Shown here: positions 36,792 to 44,585 of the stretch, one piece after another
How positions within the stretch are numbered: the first letter of the stretch is position 1
Layout of the letters: each line of letters starts with the position of its first letter
From: Methyloversatilis discipulorum
GTDB taxonomy: Bacteria; Pseudomonadota; Gammaproteobacteria; Burkholderiales; Rhodocyclaceae
DNA length: 64,000 bases
Assembly (NCBI RefSeq): GCF_000385375.1
Contig: NZ_ARVV01000001.1
Location: 2,604,001-2,668,000, forward strand
Direction of reading: 5' to 3'
The notes under the pieces: model-generated
The model's input: the letters and a program-made list of their open reading frames with translations, nothing else
Database searches by the model: none
Told to the model about the DNA's origin: nothing
Made by a program: the position numbers and the translations under genes

Positions 36792-37541
36792 TCAGATCAC
36801 CTGCGCCTCGGCGCGCAGGCGTTCCATCAACTGGGCCACGCTGGCTACGCGCACGCCCGGTGTGCGCGCCGGCGGCGGCGCCATCCGCAGCGTGCGCAGG
36901 CGTGGCGCGACATCGACACCGAGCGCCTCGGGCGTCACGCTGTCGACCGGCTTCTTCTTCGCCTTCATCAGATTGGGCAGCGACACGAAGCGCGGCTCGT
37001 TCAGGCGCAGGTCGGTGGTGAGCACCGCAGGCAGCGTCAGCGCCAGCACTTCGCTGCCACCGTCGATCTCGCGCGTCACTTCGACGTGGCCGTCACCGGG
37101 CAGCAACTTCGACGCGTTCGTCGCCTGCGGCCAGTCGAGCAGCGCGGCCAGCATCTGGCCGGTCTGACCGGCGTCGTCGTCGATCGCCTGCTTGCCGCAG
37201 ATCACCAGTTGCGGCTGCTCTCGCTCACACAGCGCGTGCAGCAGGCGAGCCACGGCCAGCGGCTGCAGTTCGGCCGCGGTCTCGACCAGCACGGCACGAT
37301 CCGCCCCCATCGCGAGCGCGCTGCGCAGCGTGTCCTGACAGGCGGCGACGCCGCAGGACACGACCACCACCTCGCTGGCGACGCCGGCCTCCTTCAGTCG
37401 TACCGCCTCTTCCACCGCGATCTCGTCGAACGGGTTCATCGCCCGCTTGGCGCTGCCGATGTCGACATCGCTGCCGTCGGCCAGCACGCGCACTTTCACG
37501 TTGTGATCGACCACCCGCTTCACCGCCACCAGCACCTTCAT
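36792..37541 (-). CDS. etfB: Electron transfer flavoprotein beta subunit
   Basis: 249 residues. KVLVAVKRVVDHNVKVRV, RAMNPFDEIAVEEAVRLKE and LNEPRFVSLPNLMKAKKKPV match group-1 EtfB with the AMP/adenine-binding site. Start 37541 overlaps the stop of the GBBH_N/DUF971 gene (37538-37541, ATGA), so it is translationally coupled to the ABC operon upstream. That coupling ties ETF to the transporter and flavoenzyme cluster instead of to a fatty-acid locus. Confidence 0.95.
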   Translation of the reverse strand: MKVLVAVKRVVDHNVKVRVLADGSDVDIGSAKRAMNPFDEIAVEEAVRLKEAGVASEVVVVSCGVAACQDTLRSALAMGADRAVLVETAAELQPLAVARLLHALCEREQPQLVICGKQAIDDDAGQTGQMLAALLDWPQATNASKLLPGDGHVEVTREIDGGSEVLALTLPAVLTTDLRLNEPRFVSLPNLMKAKKKPVDSVTPEALGVDVAPRLRTLRMAPPPARTPGVRVASVAQLMERLRAEAQVI

Positions 37542-37834
37542 GACTCGCCCTCCTCCAGCTCGCGCAGATAGGCCCACGGATAGATGCCGCGCCGGTGGCC
37601 GTCGGAGAACACGAGGTTCAGGCCGGCGTCCGCCATCGCGTGCGCCTCGGTCAGCACGACACCGCTGCAATCCGGCGCCGCGGCGCCGGCGCGCGCCGCC
37701 TTGGTGCAGAAGGCGCAACGGCAGCGGGCGCGCAGCAGCGCGTGCGGCAATGCGCTCTCGCTGCCGTCGTCCCATTCGATGCGCAGCAGCCGCGAGGCGC
37801 TGTGCACGGTGACCGACCGCGGCAGCGCATTCAC
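37538..37834 (-). CDS. Small GBBH_N/DUF971 protein with a zinc-site-like Cys motif
   Basis: 98 residues from a GTG start that overlaps the ATPase stop as GTGA. The core RLLRIEWDDGSESALPHALL and the ending SDGHRRGIYPWAYLRELE are of the GBBH_N/DUF971 type. Cys38, Cys40 and Cys43 (RCRCAFC) and His80 occupy the same spacing as the zinc ligands at the N-terminus of gamma-butyrobetaine dioxygenase. No dioxygenase domain follows, so it is the stand-alone domain. Its role in the cluster is unknown: metal binding or protein contact are guesses. Confidence 0.8.
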   Translation of the reverse strand: MNALPRSVTVHSASRLLRIEWDDGSESALPHALLRARCRCAFCTKAARAGAAAPDCSGVVLTEAHAMADAGLNLVFSDGHRRGIYPWAYLRELEEGES

Positions 37835-38709
37835 AGCATCGCTCCCACGCCTTCGGCGCCGACATGCCAGTCGTGCCCGGCCAGTCCGCCCTCCTTCAGT
37901 TCGCCGCCCATCGCCGCGAGGCTTTCCTCGCGGATGAGCGCCTTCAACTGGCGGTGCAGCGCGAGGAAGGTGGGCGACGAAGTCATGTCGGGCGTGCGCG
38001 GACGCGGCAGCGGCACCGGGATTTCCGCCTTGATGCGGCCGGGGCGCGCGGTCATCACGTAGATCTTGTCGGACAGGAAGATGGCTTCCTCGATGTCGTG
38101 CGTGATGAACAGCACCGACAGCTGCAGCTGCTGCCACATATTGGTCAGGATTTCCTGCATCACCACGCGGGTCTGCGAATCGAGCGCGCCGAAGGGCTCG
38201 TCCATCAGCATCACCTGCGGGCTGGTGGCGAGCGCGCGGACGATGCCGACGCGCTGCTTCATGCCGCCGGAAAGCTGGTCCGGATAGTGATTCTCGAAGG
38301 ACAGCAGGCCGGCCAGGCCGAGCAGCGTGCGCGCCTTCACTTCGCGCGTGCTGCGGCTCACGCCCTGCATCTTCAGGCCGAACTCGACGTTCTGCCGCAC
38401 GCTGAGCCAGGGAAACAGCGAGTACTGCTGGAACACCACGCCGCGGTCGGCACCCGGCGCTGTCACCGCACGGCCATCGACCGTCACCGTGCCCTCATCG
38501 GCACGCAGGAAGCCGGCGACGATGTTCAGCAGCGTCGATTTGCCGCAGCCGGACGGTCCGACGATGGACACGAACTCGCCCGGCTTCACGTCCAGCGACA
38601 CGTTCTTCACCGCGTCGAAGGGCACGCCGTTCTGCGTGAAACGGATGTTCACGTCGCGGATGTCGATGTGGCCGGTGGCCGATCGGGTCTGTACGGTCGA
38701 TGCATTCAT
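37831..38709 (-). CDS. ABC transporter ATP-binding protein (nitrate/sulfonate/taurine type)
   Basis: 292 residues. Walker A GPSGCGKSTLL, Q-loop VVFQQYSLFPWL, signature LSGGMKQRVGIVRALA, Walker B VMLMDEPFGALD and H-loop LFITHDIEEAI are all intact. This Ssu/Tau/Nrt-family nucleotide-binding protein powers the permease just upstream. ATG 38709 overlaps the permease stop (38706-38709). The C-terminal tail of about 40 residues after the PRPRTPD block is longer than usual and unrecognised. Confidence 0.95.
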   Translation of the reverse strand: MNASTVQTRSATGHIDIRDVNIRFTQNGVPFDAVKNVSLDVKPGEFVSIVGPSGCGKSTLLNIVAGFLRADEGTVTVDGRAVTAPGADRGVVFQQYSLFPWLSVRQNVEFGLKMQGVSRSTREVKARTLLGLAGLLSFENHYPDQLSGGMKQRVGIVRALATSPQVMLMDEPFGALDSQTRVVMQEILTNMWQQLQLSVLFITHDIEEAIFLSDKIYVMTARPGRIKAEIPVPLPRPRTPDMTSSPTFLALHRQLKALIREESLAAMGGELKEGGLAGHDWHVGAEGVGAML

Positions 38710-39674
38710 CGCGAGTTCTCCTTTCCACTGCTGGCCTGCCAGGGCATCAGCACGCGGCCGAGCAGGCGGATGACACCGCTGCAGGCCAGTCCGAGTACCC
38801 CGATCACCAGCATGCCGATGACGATGTTCGAGTACTCGATCAGCGAGTACGCCTCCCAGGTGAAGTAGCCGACGCCGTACTGACCGGAAATCATTTCCGC
38901 GGCGATCAGCGACACCCAGGCCACGCCCATGCCCACCGCCAGACCGGTGAAGATGTGCGGCATGGCGCCGCGCAGCACCACCTGCGTCATCAGCGCGAAC
39001 TCGGTGGCCCCGAGACAGCGCGCCGCCCGCACCAGCACCGCATCCATCGTCGCCACGCCATGCACGGTGTTGAGCAGGATGGGGAAGAAGGCGCCGATGA
39101 AGGTGATGAACACGATGCTGGTTTCGGTGGTCGGCCACAGCATGATGGAGATCGGCACCCAGGCGATGGCCGGGATCGGACGCAGGATCTCCATCGCCGG
39201 GAACAGCAGGCTGCGCACGTGGCGGTAACGACCGATCAGCAGCCCCAGCGTCACGCCGAGCACGGTGGCGATGGCGAAGCCCAGCATGATGCGGCGCAGG
39301 CTCAGCATCACGTGCGTCGTGAAGCCCTTGTTGCCGAACAGGTTCATCGCCTCGCCGAACACCTCGACCGGACCGGGCACGTTGGTGAAGCGGATGTAGA
39401 ACACCCAGCGATAGGTGGTAGCCAGGTGCCAGAAGCCGATCAGCAGCACGATGGACAGCGCCCCCAGCGCCCAGGTCGGCAGTTCGCGGCGCAGCGTGCG
39501 CCCCAGCCGCTGCGCCGGGGTCAGCCGGAGCGGTGCGGCGGCAGCCGGGGCGGCAGGCGCCCCGCCGGGCACCGCGACCGGCGCCACCGCGCGCACCGGC
39601 GCCGGTGCGTCGGCCGGCACGGCGTCCGGCGGGGCGGCGTCATCGATCGAGTGCATCCTCATGACGGTCGACAT
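38706..39674 (-). CDS. ABC transporter permease (SsuC/TauC-like)
   Basis: 322 residues with six membrane helices after an unusual proline/alanine-rich cytoplasmic N-terminus (residues 12-50). The BPD_transp_1 domain carries the EAA loop in MDAVLVRAARCLGATEF, and RPIPAIAWVPISIMLW is typical of nitrate/sulfonate permeases. It probably pairs with the ATPase encoded downstream and the binding protein encoded upstream; the stop overlaps the ATPase start by 4 bp. The Ala/Pro-rich N-tail has no known role. Confidence 0.93.
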   Translation of the reverse strand: MSTVMRMHSIDDAAPPDAVPADAPAPVRAVAPVAVPGGAPAAPAAAAPLRLTPAQRLGRTLRRELPTWALGALSIVLLIGFWHLATTYRWVFYIRFTNVPGPVEVFGEAMNLFGNKGFTTHVMLSLRRIMLGFAIATVLGVTLGLLIGRYRHVRSLLFPAMEILRPIPAIAWVPISIMLWPTTETSIVFITFIGAFFPILLNTVHGVATMDAVLVRAARCLGATEFALMTQVVLRGAMPHIFTGLAVGMGVAWVSLIAAEMISGQYGVGYFTWEAYSLIEYSNIVIGMLVIGVLGLACSGVIRLLGRVLMPWQASSGKENSR

Positions 39675-39677
39675 GGC

Positions 39678-41120
39678 TCATTTCCTCACGGTGGCGACGG
39701 CAAGTGCGTCGGCGTAGCTGCCGAGCTTTCCGCCATGGGCGGCGGCGTGCGCCTCGGCGTCCTTCTTCAGCAGGAAGGGCGTGATGGCCGCACCGCCCTT
39801 GCCGCCCAGCGAGTAGAAGGCCTTGTCGGCGAACAGCTTGATCTTGAAGCTCTGGTCGAACACGAAGGCCACGCCGACCTTCTTGCCCGCCTTGGTCGCC
39901 GCATTGACCGCGGCCAGCGTGCATTCGGCCGATTTGTAGGCAGTCAGCGCGCCGCCTTCGATCCACACCTCGCCGGCTTCGCGCGGCTTGTCGATGCTGC
40001 CGCCGCACAACGGGTCGGTCCCCGAAATTTCGTAGCTGGCGAAGCTCGCCTTCTGCTTGGCGTAATCCAGCCCCAGTTCCTTGTAGGCCTGCATCAGGTA
40101 GGACTCGTCCACCCAGGCGTCGGCGTCGAACTCCTTCACCCGGCCCATGCGCTGCAGCACGCCGTGGTCGTACTTCACCGTCTCGACCCACTTCGGCTTG
40201 ATGGTCGGGTCCAGCGTATGCACGCCGCCCGGGCCGAGGAACATGTAGGCCACTTCCTTCTCGACCCGCGTCCATTCCTCGATCTTGGTCGCCGCCTCGA
40301 CCGGGTTCTTGCGCACCCAGTCGTTCGCCTCCATCAGCGCCTTGATGTAGGCGACGACGAACTCCGGATATTTCTTCGCGAAGTCCTCGCGCACGACGAC
40401 GCCGTGGAAGGTGGGCACCTTGGTTTCGACGCCGTCGAAAATCTTGCGCGCGAAACCGCGGTAGGGCAGCAGCTCGGCGAAGGGCACGAAGTCGGCGTGG
40501 CCATCGATGCGCTTCTCCTGCAGGCTGGAGGTGCCGACTTCCGGGCTCTGGCTCGACAGCTCCCAGACATCGCTCTTCCAGCCCTTGTCCTCCATCGCCT
40601 TCAGCAGCATGCCGTGCGCGGCCGAGCCGAAGGGCACCGACACCTTCTTGCCCTTCAGGTCGGACAGCTGGTAGTAGGGCGAATCCTTGTGCACCACGAT
40701 GCCGTTGCCGGCGCCGTCGGCGTTGTAGGCAATCAGTGCGATCAGCCGGCTCTTCGTTTCCGGGCTGGCCTGGAAGGTGGCGCCATTCACCAGCAGCGGG
40801 TAGTCGCCCATCATGCCGATCTGCAGCGTGTTTGCCACCATGCCGTTGGTCACCGGCGGGCCGGAGGTGAAGTTCTGCCACTCGAACTTGAACTGGATGT
40901 CCTTGTACTTGCCGGTCTTCGGCAGGTGCTTCTCCAGCAGACCCAGTTCCTTGATCACGATGCCGCCGGTCACCGTGTTGGTGGTGGTGTTCTGCGTGCC
41001 GATGCCGACGGTGACGACCTCAGCCAGTGCGCCGGTGGCACAGCAGCCAAGGGCTGCGCCGAGCAGCAGTGCGCGGGTCGTGCCGGTTACGCGACCCAGG
41101 GTCTTCTTCATAACGTTCAT
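39678..41120 (-). CDS. ABC substrate-binding protein with NosL-like C-terminal tail
   Basis: 480 residues, about 140 more than usual SsuA/TauA/NrtA proteins. A signal peptide (about 33 residues, ending CCATGALA) and an Ssu/NrtA-like binding domain (residues about 35-360: IKELGLLEKHLP, TNGMVANTLQIGMMGDYPLL) are followed by a tail (365-480) that begins with PLCGGS. It ends YSLGGKGGAAITPFL, KKDAEAHAAAHGGKLGSYAD, resembling NosL-type copper chaperones. It probably binds the cluster's substrate in the periplasm; the tail may bind metal or dock a partner (inference). 4 bp separate it from the permease start. Confidence 0.88.
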   Translation of the reverse strand: MNVMKKTLGRVTGTTRALLLGAALGCCATGALAEVVTVGIGTQNTTTNTVTGGIVIKELGLLEKHLPKTGKYKDIQFKFEWQNFTSGPPVTNGMVANTLQIGMMGDYPLLVNGATFQASPETKSRLIALIAYNADGAGNGIVVHKDSPYYQLSDLKGKKVSVPFGSAAHGMLLKAMEDKGWKSDVWELSSQSPEVGTSSLQEKRIDGHADFVPFAELLPYRGFARKIFDGVETKVPTFHGVVVREDFAKKYPEFVVAYIKALMEANDWVRKNPVEAATKIEEWTRVEKEVAYMFLGPGGVHTLDPTIKPKWVETVKYDHGVLQRMGRVKEFDADAWVDESYLMQAYKELGLDYAKQKASFASYEISGTDPLCGGSIDKPREAGEVWIEGGALTAYKSAECTLAAVNAATKAGKKVGVAFVFDQSFKIKLFADKAFYSLGGKGGAAITPFLLKKDAEAHAAAHGGKLGSYADALAVATVRK

Positions 41121-41195
41121 GGCTTCACCTCTTCCTGTCAGTTCAATGAATGAATCGAAGATTTGCTGCGTGCTTGCTGTGTGGGTGGCCGGCGC

Positions 41196-41525
41196 TCAGG
41201 CGCTCTCGAACAGGTAGTGTTTCTTGTCCTTCACGTTGGCCCACTCGTCCGCGTCGGGCAGCGGATCGCGCGCCGCGGTGATCAGTGGCCATTCGTTGGC
41301 GAGTCGGGCATTGATGGCGACGAACTCGACCTGGTCGGCCGGCAGGTCCTCTTCGGCGAAGATGGCTTCGGCCGGGCACTCCGGTACGCAGACGCCGCAG
41401 TCGATGCAGGCCGCCGGGTCGATGACCAGAAACTCCGGCCCCTCGTGGAAGCACTCGACCGGACAGACCGACACGCAGTCGGTGTACTTGCAGCGCACGC
41501 AGGCTTCGGTGACGACGAAGGTCAT
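41196..41525 (-). CDS. fdxA: Seven-iron ferredoxin (FdxA/Azotobacter FdI type)
   Basis: 109 residues. Cys9, 12, 17, 21, 25 and Cys40, 43, 46, 50 match Azotobacter ferredoxin I shifted by one residue, so one [3Fe-4S] and one [4Fe-4S] cluster are expected. [19 protein letters not shown] and [20 protein letters not shown] are characteristic. The C-terminal extension (about 55 residues) is normal for this type. It probably carries electrons for the AprA-like enzyme. Only 10 bp separate it from the HEAT gene, and 75 bp from the binding-protein gene. Confidence 0.95.
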   Translation of the reverse strand: MTFVVTEACVRCKYTDCVSVCPVECFHEGPEFLVIDPAACIDCGVCVPECPAEAIFAEEDLPADQVEFVAINARLANEWPLITAARDPLPDADEWANVKDKKHYLFESA

Positions 41526-41535
41526 GGTGTTCTCC

Positions 41536-42483
41536 CTATTTCTGGGCCAGCGAAATGGCGGTCAGCGCGAGGCGGGACAGCTTGCGCACGTCCGGGTCGG
41601 CGTCATCGAGCGCCTTTTCCAGCGCCGGGATGGCGCGCGGATCGGCCAGTTCGCCCAGCGCGATGGCCGCTTCCTTGCGCAGGTTGCCTATCGGATGGGC
41701 CAGCGCTTCGACCAGCGCCGGCAGTGCCGCCGCCGCCTTCAGCAGACCGAGGCTGCGCGCCGCCTTGACGCGCACCTGCCAGTAGTCGTCCTGCATCGCC
41801 CGGATCAGGTCGGGCACCGCCAGCGCGAGCCGCAGCTTGCCCAGCGTCTGCGCCGCCTCGTCGCGCACCATCCAGGCGACATCGGTCAGCGCGCGGGTCA
41901 GCGACGGCAGCACGCTCACCTCGCTCGAATAGCCGATGGCGCCGATGGCGATGCGCCGCACTTCCGGGTCCGGGTCGCGGGCGGCGATCTCGGCCAGCGC
42001 GCCGACCGCCTCCGCCTTGCGCAGATAACCGAGCACGCCCACCGCCTCGCGGCGCACCGCGGCGTCGCTGTCCTTCAGCGCCTCCATCGCCGGTGCGAAG
42101 GCGGCATCGACCCGCAGCGCGCGCACCGCGCGCAACGCCAGCATGCGCACTTCGGCCGTGTGGCCGCTGAGGAAGGGAATCAGCGGCGCGGCGGAAGCGC
42201 TCTCCTTCAGTTCCGACAGCACCTCGCCGGCGGCCGCCCGCACCGCCGGGTCGGCGTCGAGCAGCATCGGCGCCAGCGCCTCGACCACCTCGGCGTCCTC
42301 GTAACCTTCGAGCGCGCGCACCGCTTCGGTCCGCACGGTGGCGTCGGCGTCCTTCAGCCGCGGCAGCAGCAGCGGCACGATGTCGTCCTCGTCGCCGTAG
42401 GGCAGGTCGATCACCGCCAGCCGGCGCACTTCGGCGTCGGGGCTGGTGAGCCGCTCGACAATGGAACAGGTCAGGGTATCCAT
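41536..42483 (-). CDS. HEAT/PBS-repeat scaffold-like protein
   Basis: 315 residues built almost wholly from about nine HEAT or PBS-lyase-type repeats of 31 residues with a recurring D..VR..A...L pattern (for example [51 protein letters not shown]). No catalytic motif, signal peptide or membrane helix is seen. Such proteins commonly bind or assemble partners; here it sits between two ferredoxin genes and probably helps assemble or hold the Fe-S/flavin complex (inference). The start at 42483 has AGGAG seven bases upstream, 10 bp after the AprB-like stop. Confidence 0.88.
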   Translation of the reverse strand: MDTLTCSIVERLTSPDAEVRRLAVIDLPYGDEDDIVPLLLPRLKDADATVRTEAVRALEGYEDAEVVEALAPMLLDADPAVRAAAGEVLSELKESASAAPLIPFLSGHTAEVRMLALRAVRALRVDAAFAPAMEALKDSDAAVRREAVGVLGYLRKAEAVGALAEIAARDPDPEVRRIAIGAIGYSSEVSVLPSLTRALTDVAWMVRDEAAQTLGKLRLALAVPDLIRAMQDDYWQVRVKAARSLGLLKAAAALPALVEALAHPIGNLRKEAAIALGELADPRAIPALEKALDDADPDVRKLSRLALTAISLAQK

Positions 42484-42493
42484 CGTCGGCTCC

Positions 42494-42727
42494 TCAGCGC
42501 AGCAGGTAGGGAATCGACACGCTGACCGCACCGGTCGGGCAGTCGGTCTCGCACGGCAGGCAGTACCAGCACTCGTCGAACTTCATGAAGGCCTTCTTGG
42601 TGAGCATGTCGATGGCCAGCACGTCGAGCGGGCATACATCGACGCACACGGTGCAGCCTTTCTCGGCGATGCATTTGTCGTTATCGACACTCACCGGCAC
42701 CTGGGTCGGCGTAGCAGCTATGGTCAT
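42494..42727 (-). CDS. AprB-like 2[4Fe-4S] ferredoxin
   Basis: 77 residues with eight cysteines in two clusters: C19-x5-C25-x2-C28-x3-C32-P and C53-x2-C56-x2-C59-x3-C63-P. The DECWYCLPCETDCP segment mirrors the DQCWEC..C...CP pattern of adenylylsulfate reductase beta (AprB), but the AprB tail is missing. It is likely the electron-transfer subunit of the AprA-like enzyme encoded 31 bp upstream. It could instead be a general small ferredoxin. The start is preceded by AAGGAG. Confidence 0.9.
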   Translation of the reverse strand: MTIAATPTQVPVSVDNDKCIAEKGCTVCVDVCPLDVLAIDMLTKKAFMKFDECWYCLPCETDCPTGAVSVSIPYLLR

Positions 42728-42758
42728 GGCGAACTCCTTGATGGATGTGTCGGTGGAA

Positions 42759-44489
42759 TCAGGCGGCTTCGGCGTTGCGGGCGACGCGCAGGCGCTGGTA
42801 GGCGCTGCGCTCCTCGTCGTCGATCGGCACGATGTAGGGCTCGATCGGCTTCTTGCGCATCTGCATGCGGCCGTCCTCGCCCTTGCTCAGCAGCGTGTGG
42901 CAGAACCAGTTTTCGTCGTCGCGCTCGGGGTGATCGACGAAGTAGTGGTAGAGGCCCCAGCGGCTCTCGGTGCGGAACAGCGAAGCGCGCGCGGCCATTT
43001 CGGCGCAGTCGAGGATGGAGTGCGCTTCCATCGCGCGCATCAGCTCGTGCGGGTTGGCGGCGAACATCGCTTCGGTGTCCTCGCGGATCTCGTCGAAGCG
43101 GCGCAGCGCGATTTCGTACTTGCGGGTGATCTTCGGCGGCTGCAGGTAGTCGTTCACCAGGCGGCGCGTCTTGTATTCGATCTGGAAGGGTGTGAGGCCG
43201 TCGGTGCGGCCGAGCGGCGCCAGGATGCGCGCCTCTTCCGCCGCGACGTCGCCGGCATCGACCGCGCCCAGACCGTGTCCGGCGCAGTACTCGGCCGCGT
43301 TTTCGCCGCACAGCCGGCCATAGACGAAGGCGCCCAGCATGTAGTTGTGCGGCACGCTGGCGCAGTCACCGGCCGCGTACAGACCGGGCACCGAGGTCGC
43401 GCCATGCGCGTCGGTGTGGATGCCGGAGGCGCTGTGGCCGCTGCAGAAGCCGATTTCCGAAATGTGCATCTCGACCATCTGCTTGCGGTAGTCGTTTCCG
43501 CGCTTCTCGTGGAAACGGCCGCGGCTCGGACGTTCGTTGGTGTGCAGGATGTGCTCGATCTCGCTGATGGTTTCTTCGGCGAGGTGGTCGAGCTTGAGGA
43601 AGACCGGGCCGTTGCCGCCTTCGAGTTCGTTGTAGAACTCCATCATCATCTGGCCGCTCCAGTAGTCGCACTCGATGAAGCGTTCGCCCTTGGAGTTGGC
43701 GGTGAAGCCGCCGAACGGACCCGTCACGTAGGCACAGGCCGGGCCGTTGTAGTCCTTGATCAGCGGGTTGATCTGGAAGCACTCGAGGTTGGCCAGGTCG
43801 GCCCCGGCGTGATAGGCCATCGCGTGGCCGTCGCCGCAGTTGGTCGGGTTCTCGTAGGTACCCATCAGGTAGCCTGAAGCCGGCAGTCCGATGCGGCCGG
43901 CCGCGCCGGTGCTGAGCACCGCCGCCTTGGTGCGGATGACGTAGACGTCGGCGGTGCGGCAGTCGAAGCCCATCACCGCGACCACCTCGCCGCTTTCGCC
44001 GGTCAGCACGCGGGTGACGACGACACGGTTGGTCACCTCGACGCGCGCCTTCTTCAGCTGGCGGTAGAGGATCTTCTTCATGTGGTGGCCTTCGGGCATC
44101 GGCAGCACGTAACTGCCCAGGTGATGCACCTTGCGCACCGCGTAGTCGCCGGTTTCGTCCTTCTCGAACTTGACGCCCCAGCGGTCCAGTTCGTTGATCA
44201 TGTCGAAGCTGTTGGCGGCGTAGGCCATCACCGCTTCCTGATCGACGATGCCGTCGTTGGCGATGGTGATTTCCTTGACGTACTGCTCCGGCGTCGCGTG
44301 CCCGGGAATGACGGCGTTGTTGAGACCATCCATGCCCATCGAGATGGCGCCCGAGCGCTTCACGTTGGCCTTGTCGATCAGCAGCACGCGCAGCTTGGGG
44401 TTCTTCTCCTTGGCCTTGACTGCGGCCATCGGGCCGCCGGTACCACCGCCGATGACGACGAGGTCGAATTCCATGTCGATGCGTTTCAT
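42759..44489 (-). CDS. AprA-like flavoprotein (fumarate reductase/APS reductase alpha family)
   Basis: 576 residues. The FAD-binding motif VVIGGGTGGPMAAVKAKEK is at residues 11-29; AISMGMDGLNNAVIPG, LLIDKANVKRSGA, VLSTGAAGRIGLPASG, GIHTDAHGATSVPGLYAAGD and CASVPHNYMLGAFVYG are all typical of the fumarate reductase/AprA group. It is about 60 residues shorter than AprA proper. It probably oxidises or reduces an organosulfur or related substrate, with the AprB-like protein as partner (inference). ATG 44489 has AAGGAGAG five bases upstream. It is the first structural gene after gntR (96 bp). Confidence 0.88.
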   Translation of the reverse strand: MKRIDMEFDLVVIGGGTGGPMAAVKAKEKNPKLRVLLIDKANVKRSGAISMGMDGLNNAVIPGHATPEQYVKEITIANDGIVDQEAVMAYAANSFDMINELDRWGVKFEKDETGDYAVRKVHHLGSYVLPMPEGHHMKKILYRQLKKARVEVTNRVVVTRVLTGESGEVVAVMGFDCRTADVYVIRTKAAVLSTGAAGRIGLPASGYLMGTYENPTNCGDGHAMAYHAGADLANLECFQINPLIKDYNGPACAYVTGPFGGFTANSKGERFIECDYWSGQMMMEFYNELEGGNGPVFLKLDHLAEETISEIEHILHTNERPSRGRFHEKRGNDYRKQMVEMHISEIGFCSGHSASGIHTDAHGATSVPGLYAAGDCASVPHNYMLGAFVYGRLCGENAAEYCAGHGLGAVDAGDVAAEEARILAPLGRTDGLTPFQIEYKTRRLVNDYLQPPKITRKYEIALRRFDEIREDTEAMFAANPHELMRAMEAHSILDCAEMAARASLFRTESRWGLYHYFVDHPERDDENWFCHTLLSKGEDGRMQMRKKPIEPYIVPIDDEERSAYQRLRVARNAEAA

Positions 44490-44518
44490 GTTCTCTCCTT
44501 GATTTGGGGCTGCACTGT

Positions 44519-44548
44519 CGCGCCGTGGCGCGCCGTGGCGCGCCGTTG
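44519..44548. repeat. Three tandem 10-bp repeats in the leader of the AprA-like gene
   Basis: CGCGCCGTGG twice, then CGCGCCGTTG, head to tail 30 bp upstream of the AprA-like start, in a 96-bp gap after gntR. They contain GGCGCGCC palindromes and could fold or act as a binding site. No other copies were noticed. Confidence 0.55.
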
Positions 44549-44585
44549 CGAACGAAGAATTCCTGCGTTGCTTTCCAGCGGTGGA

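Noticed and set aside
38700..41153. 817-residue plus-strand open frame
   Set aside because: Antisense of the ABC permease and binding-protein genes.
42759..44489. Calling the flavoprotein a true adenylylsulfate reductase (aprA)
   Set aside because: Shorter than AprA, with a truncated AprB-like partner and no sat, qmo or dsr genes nearby; kept as AprA-like only.
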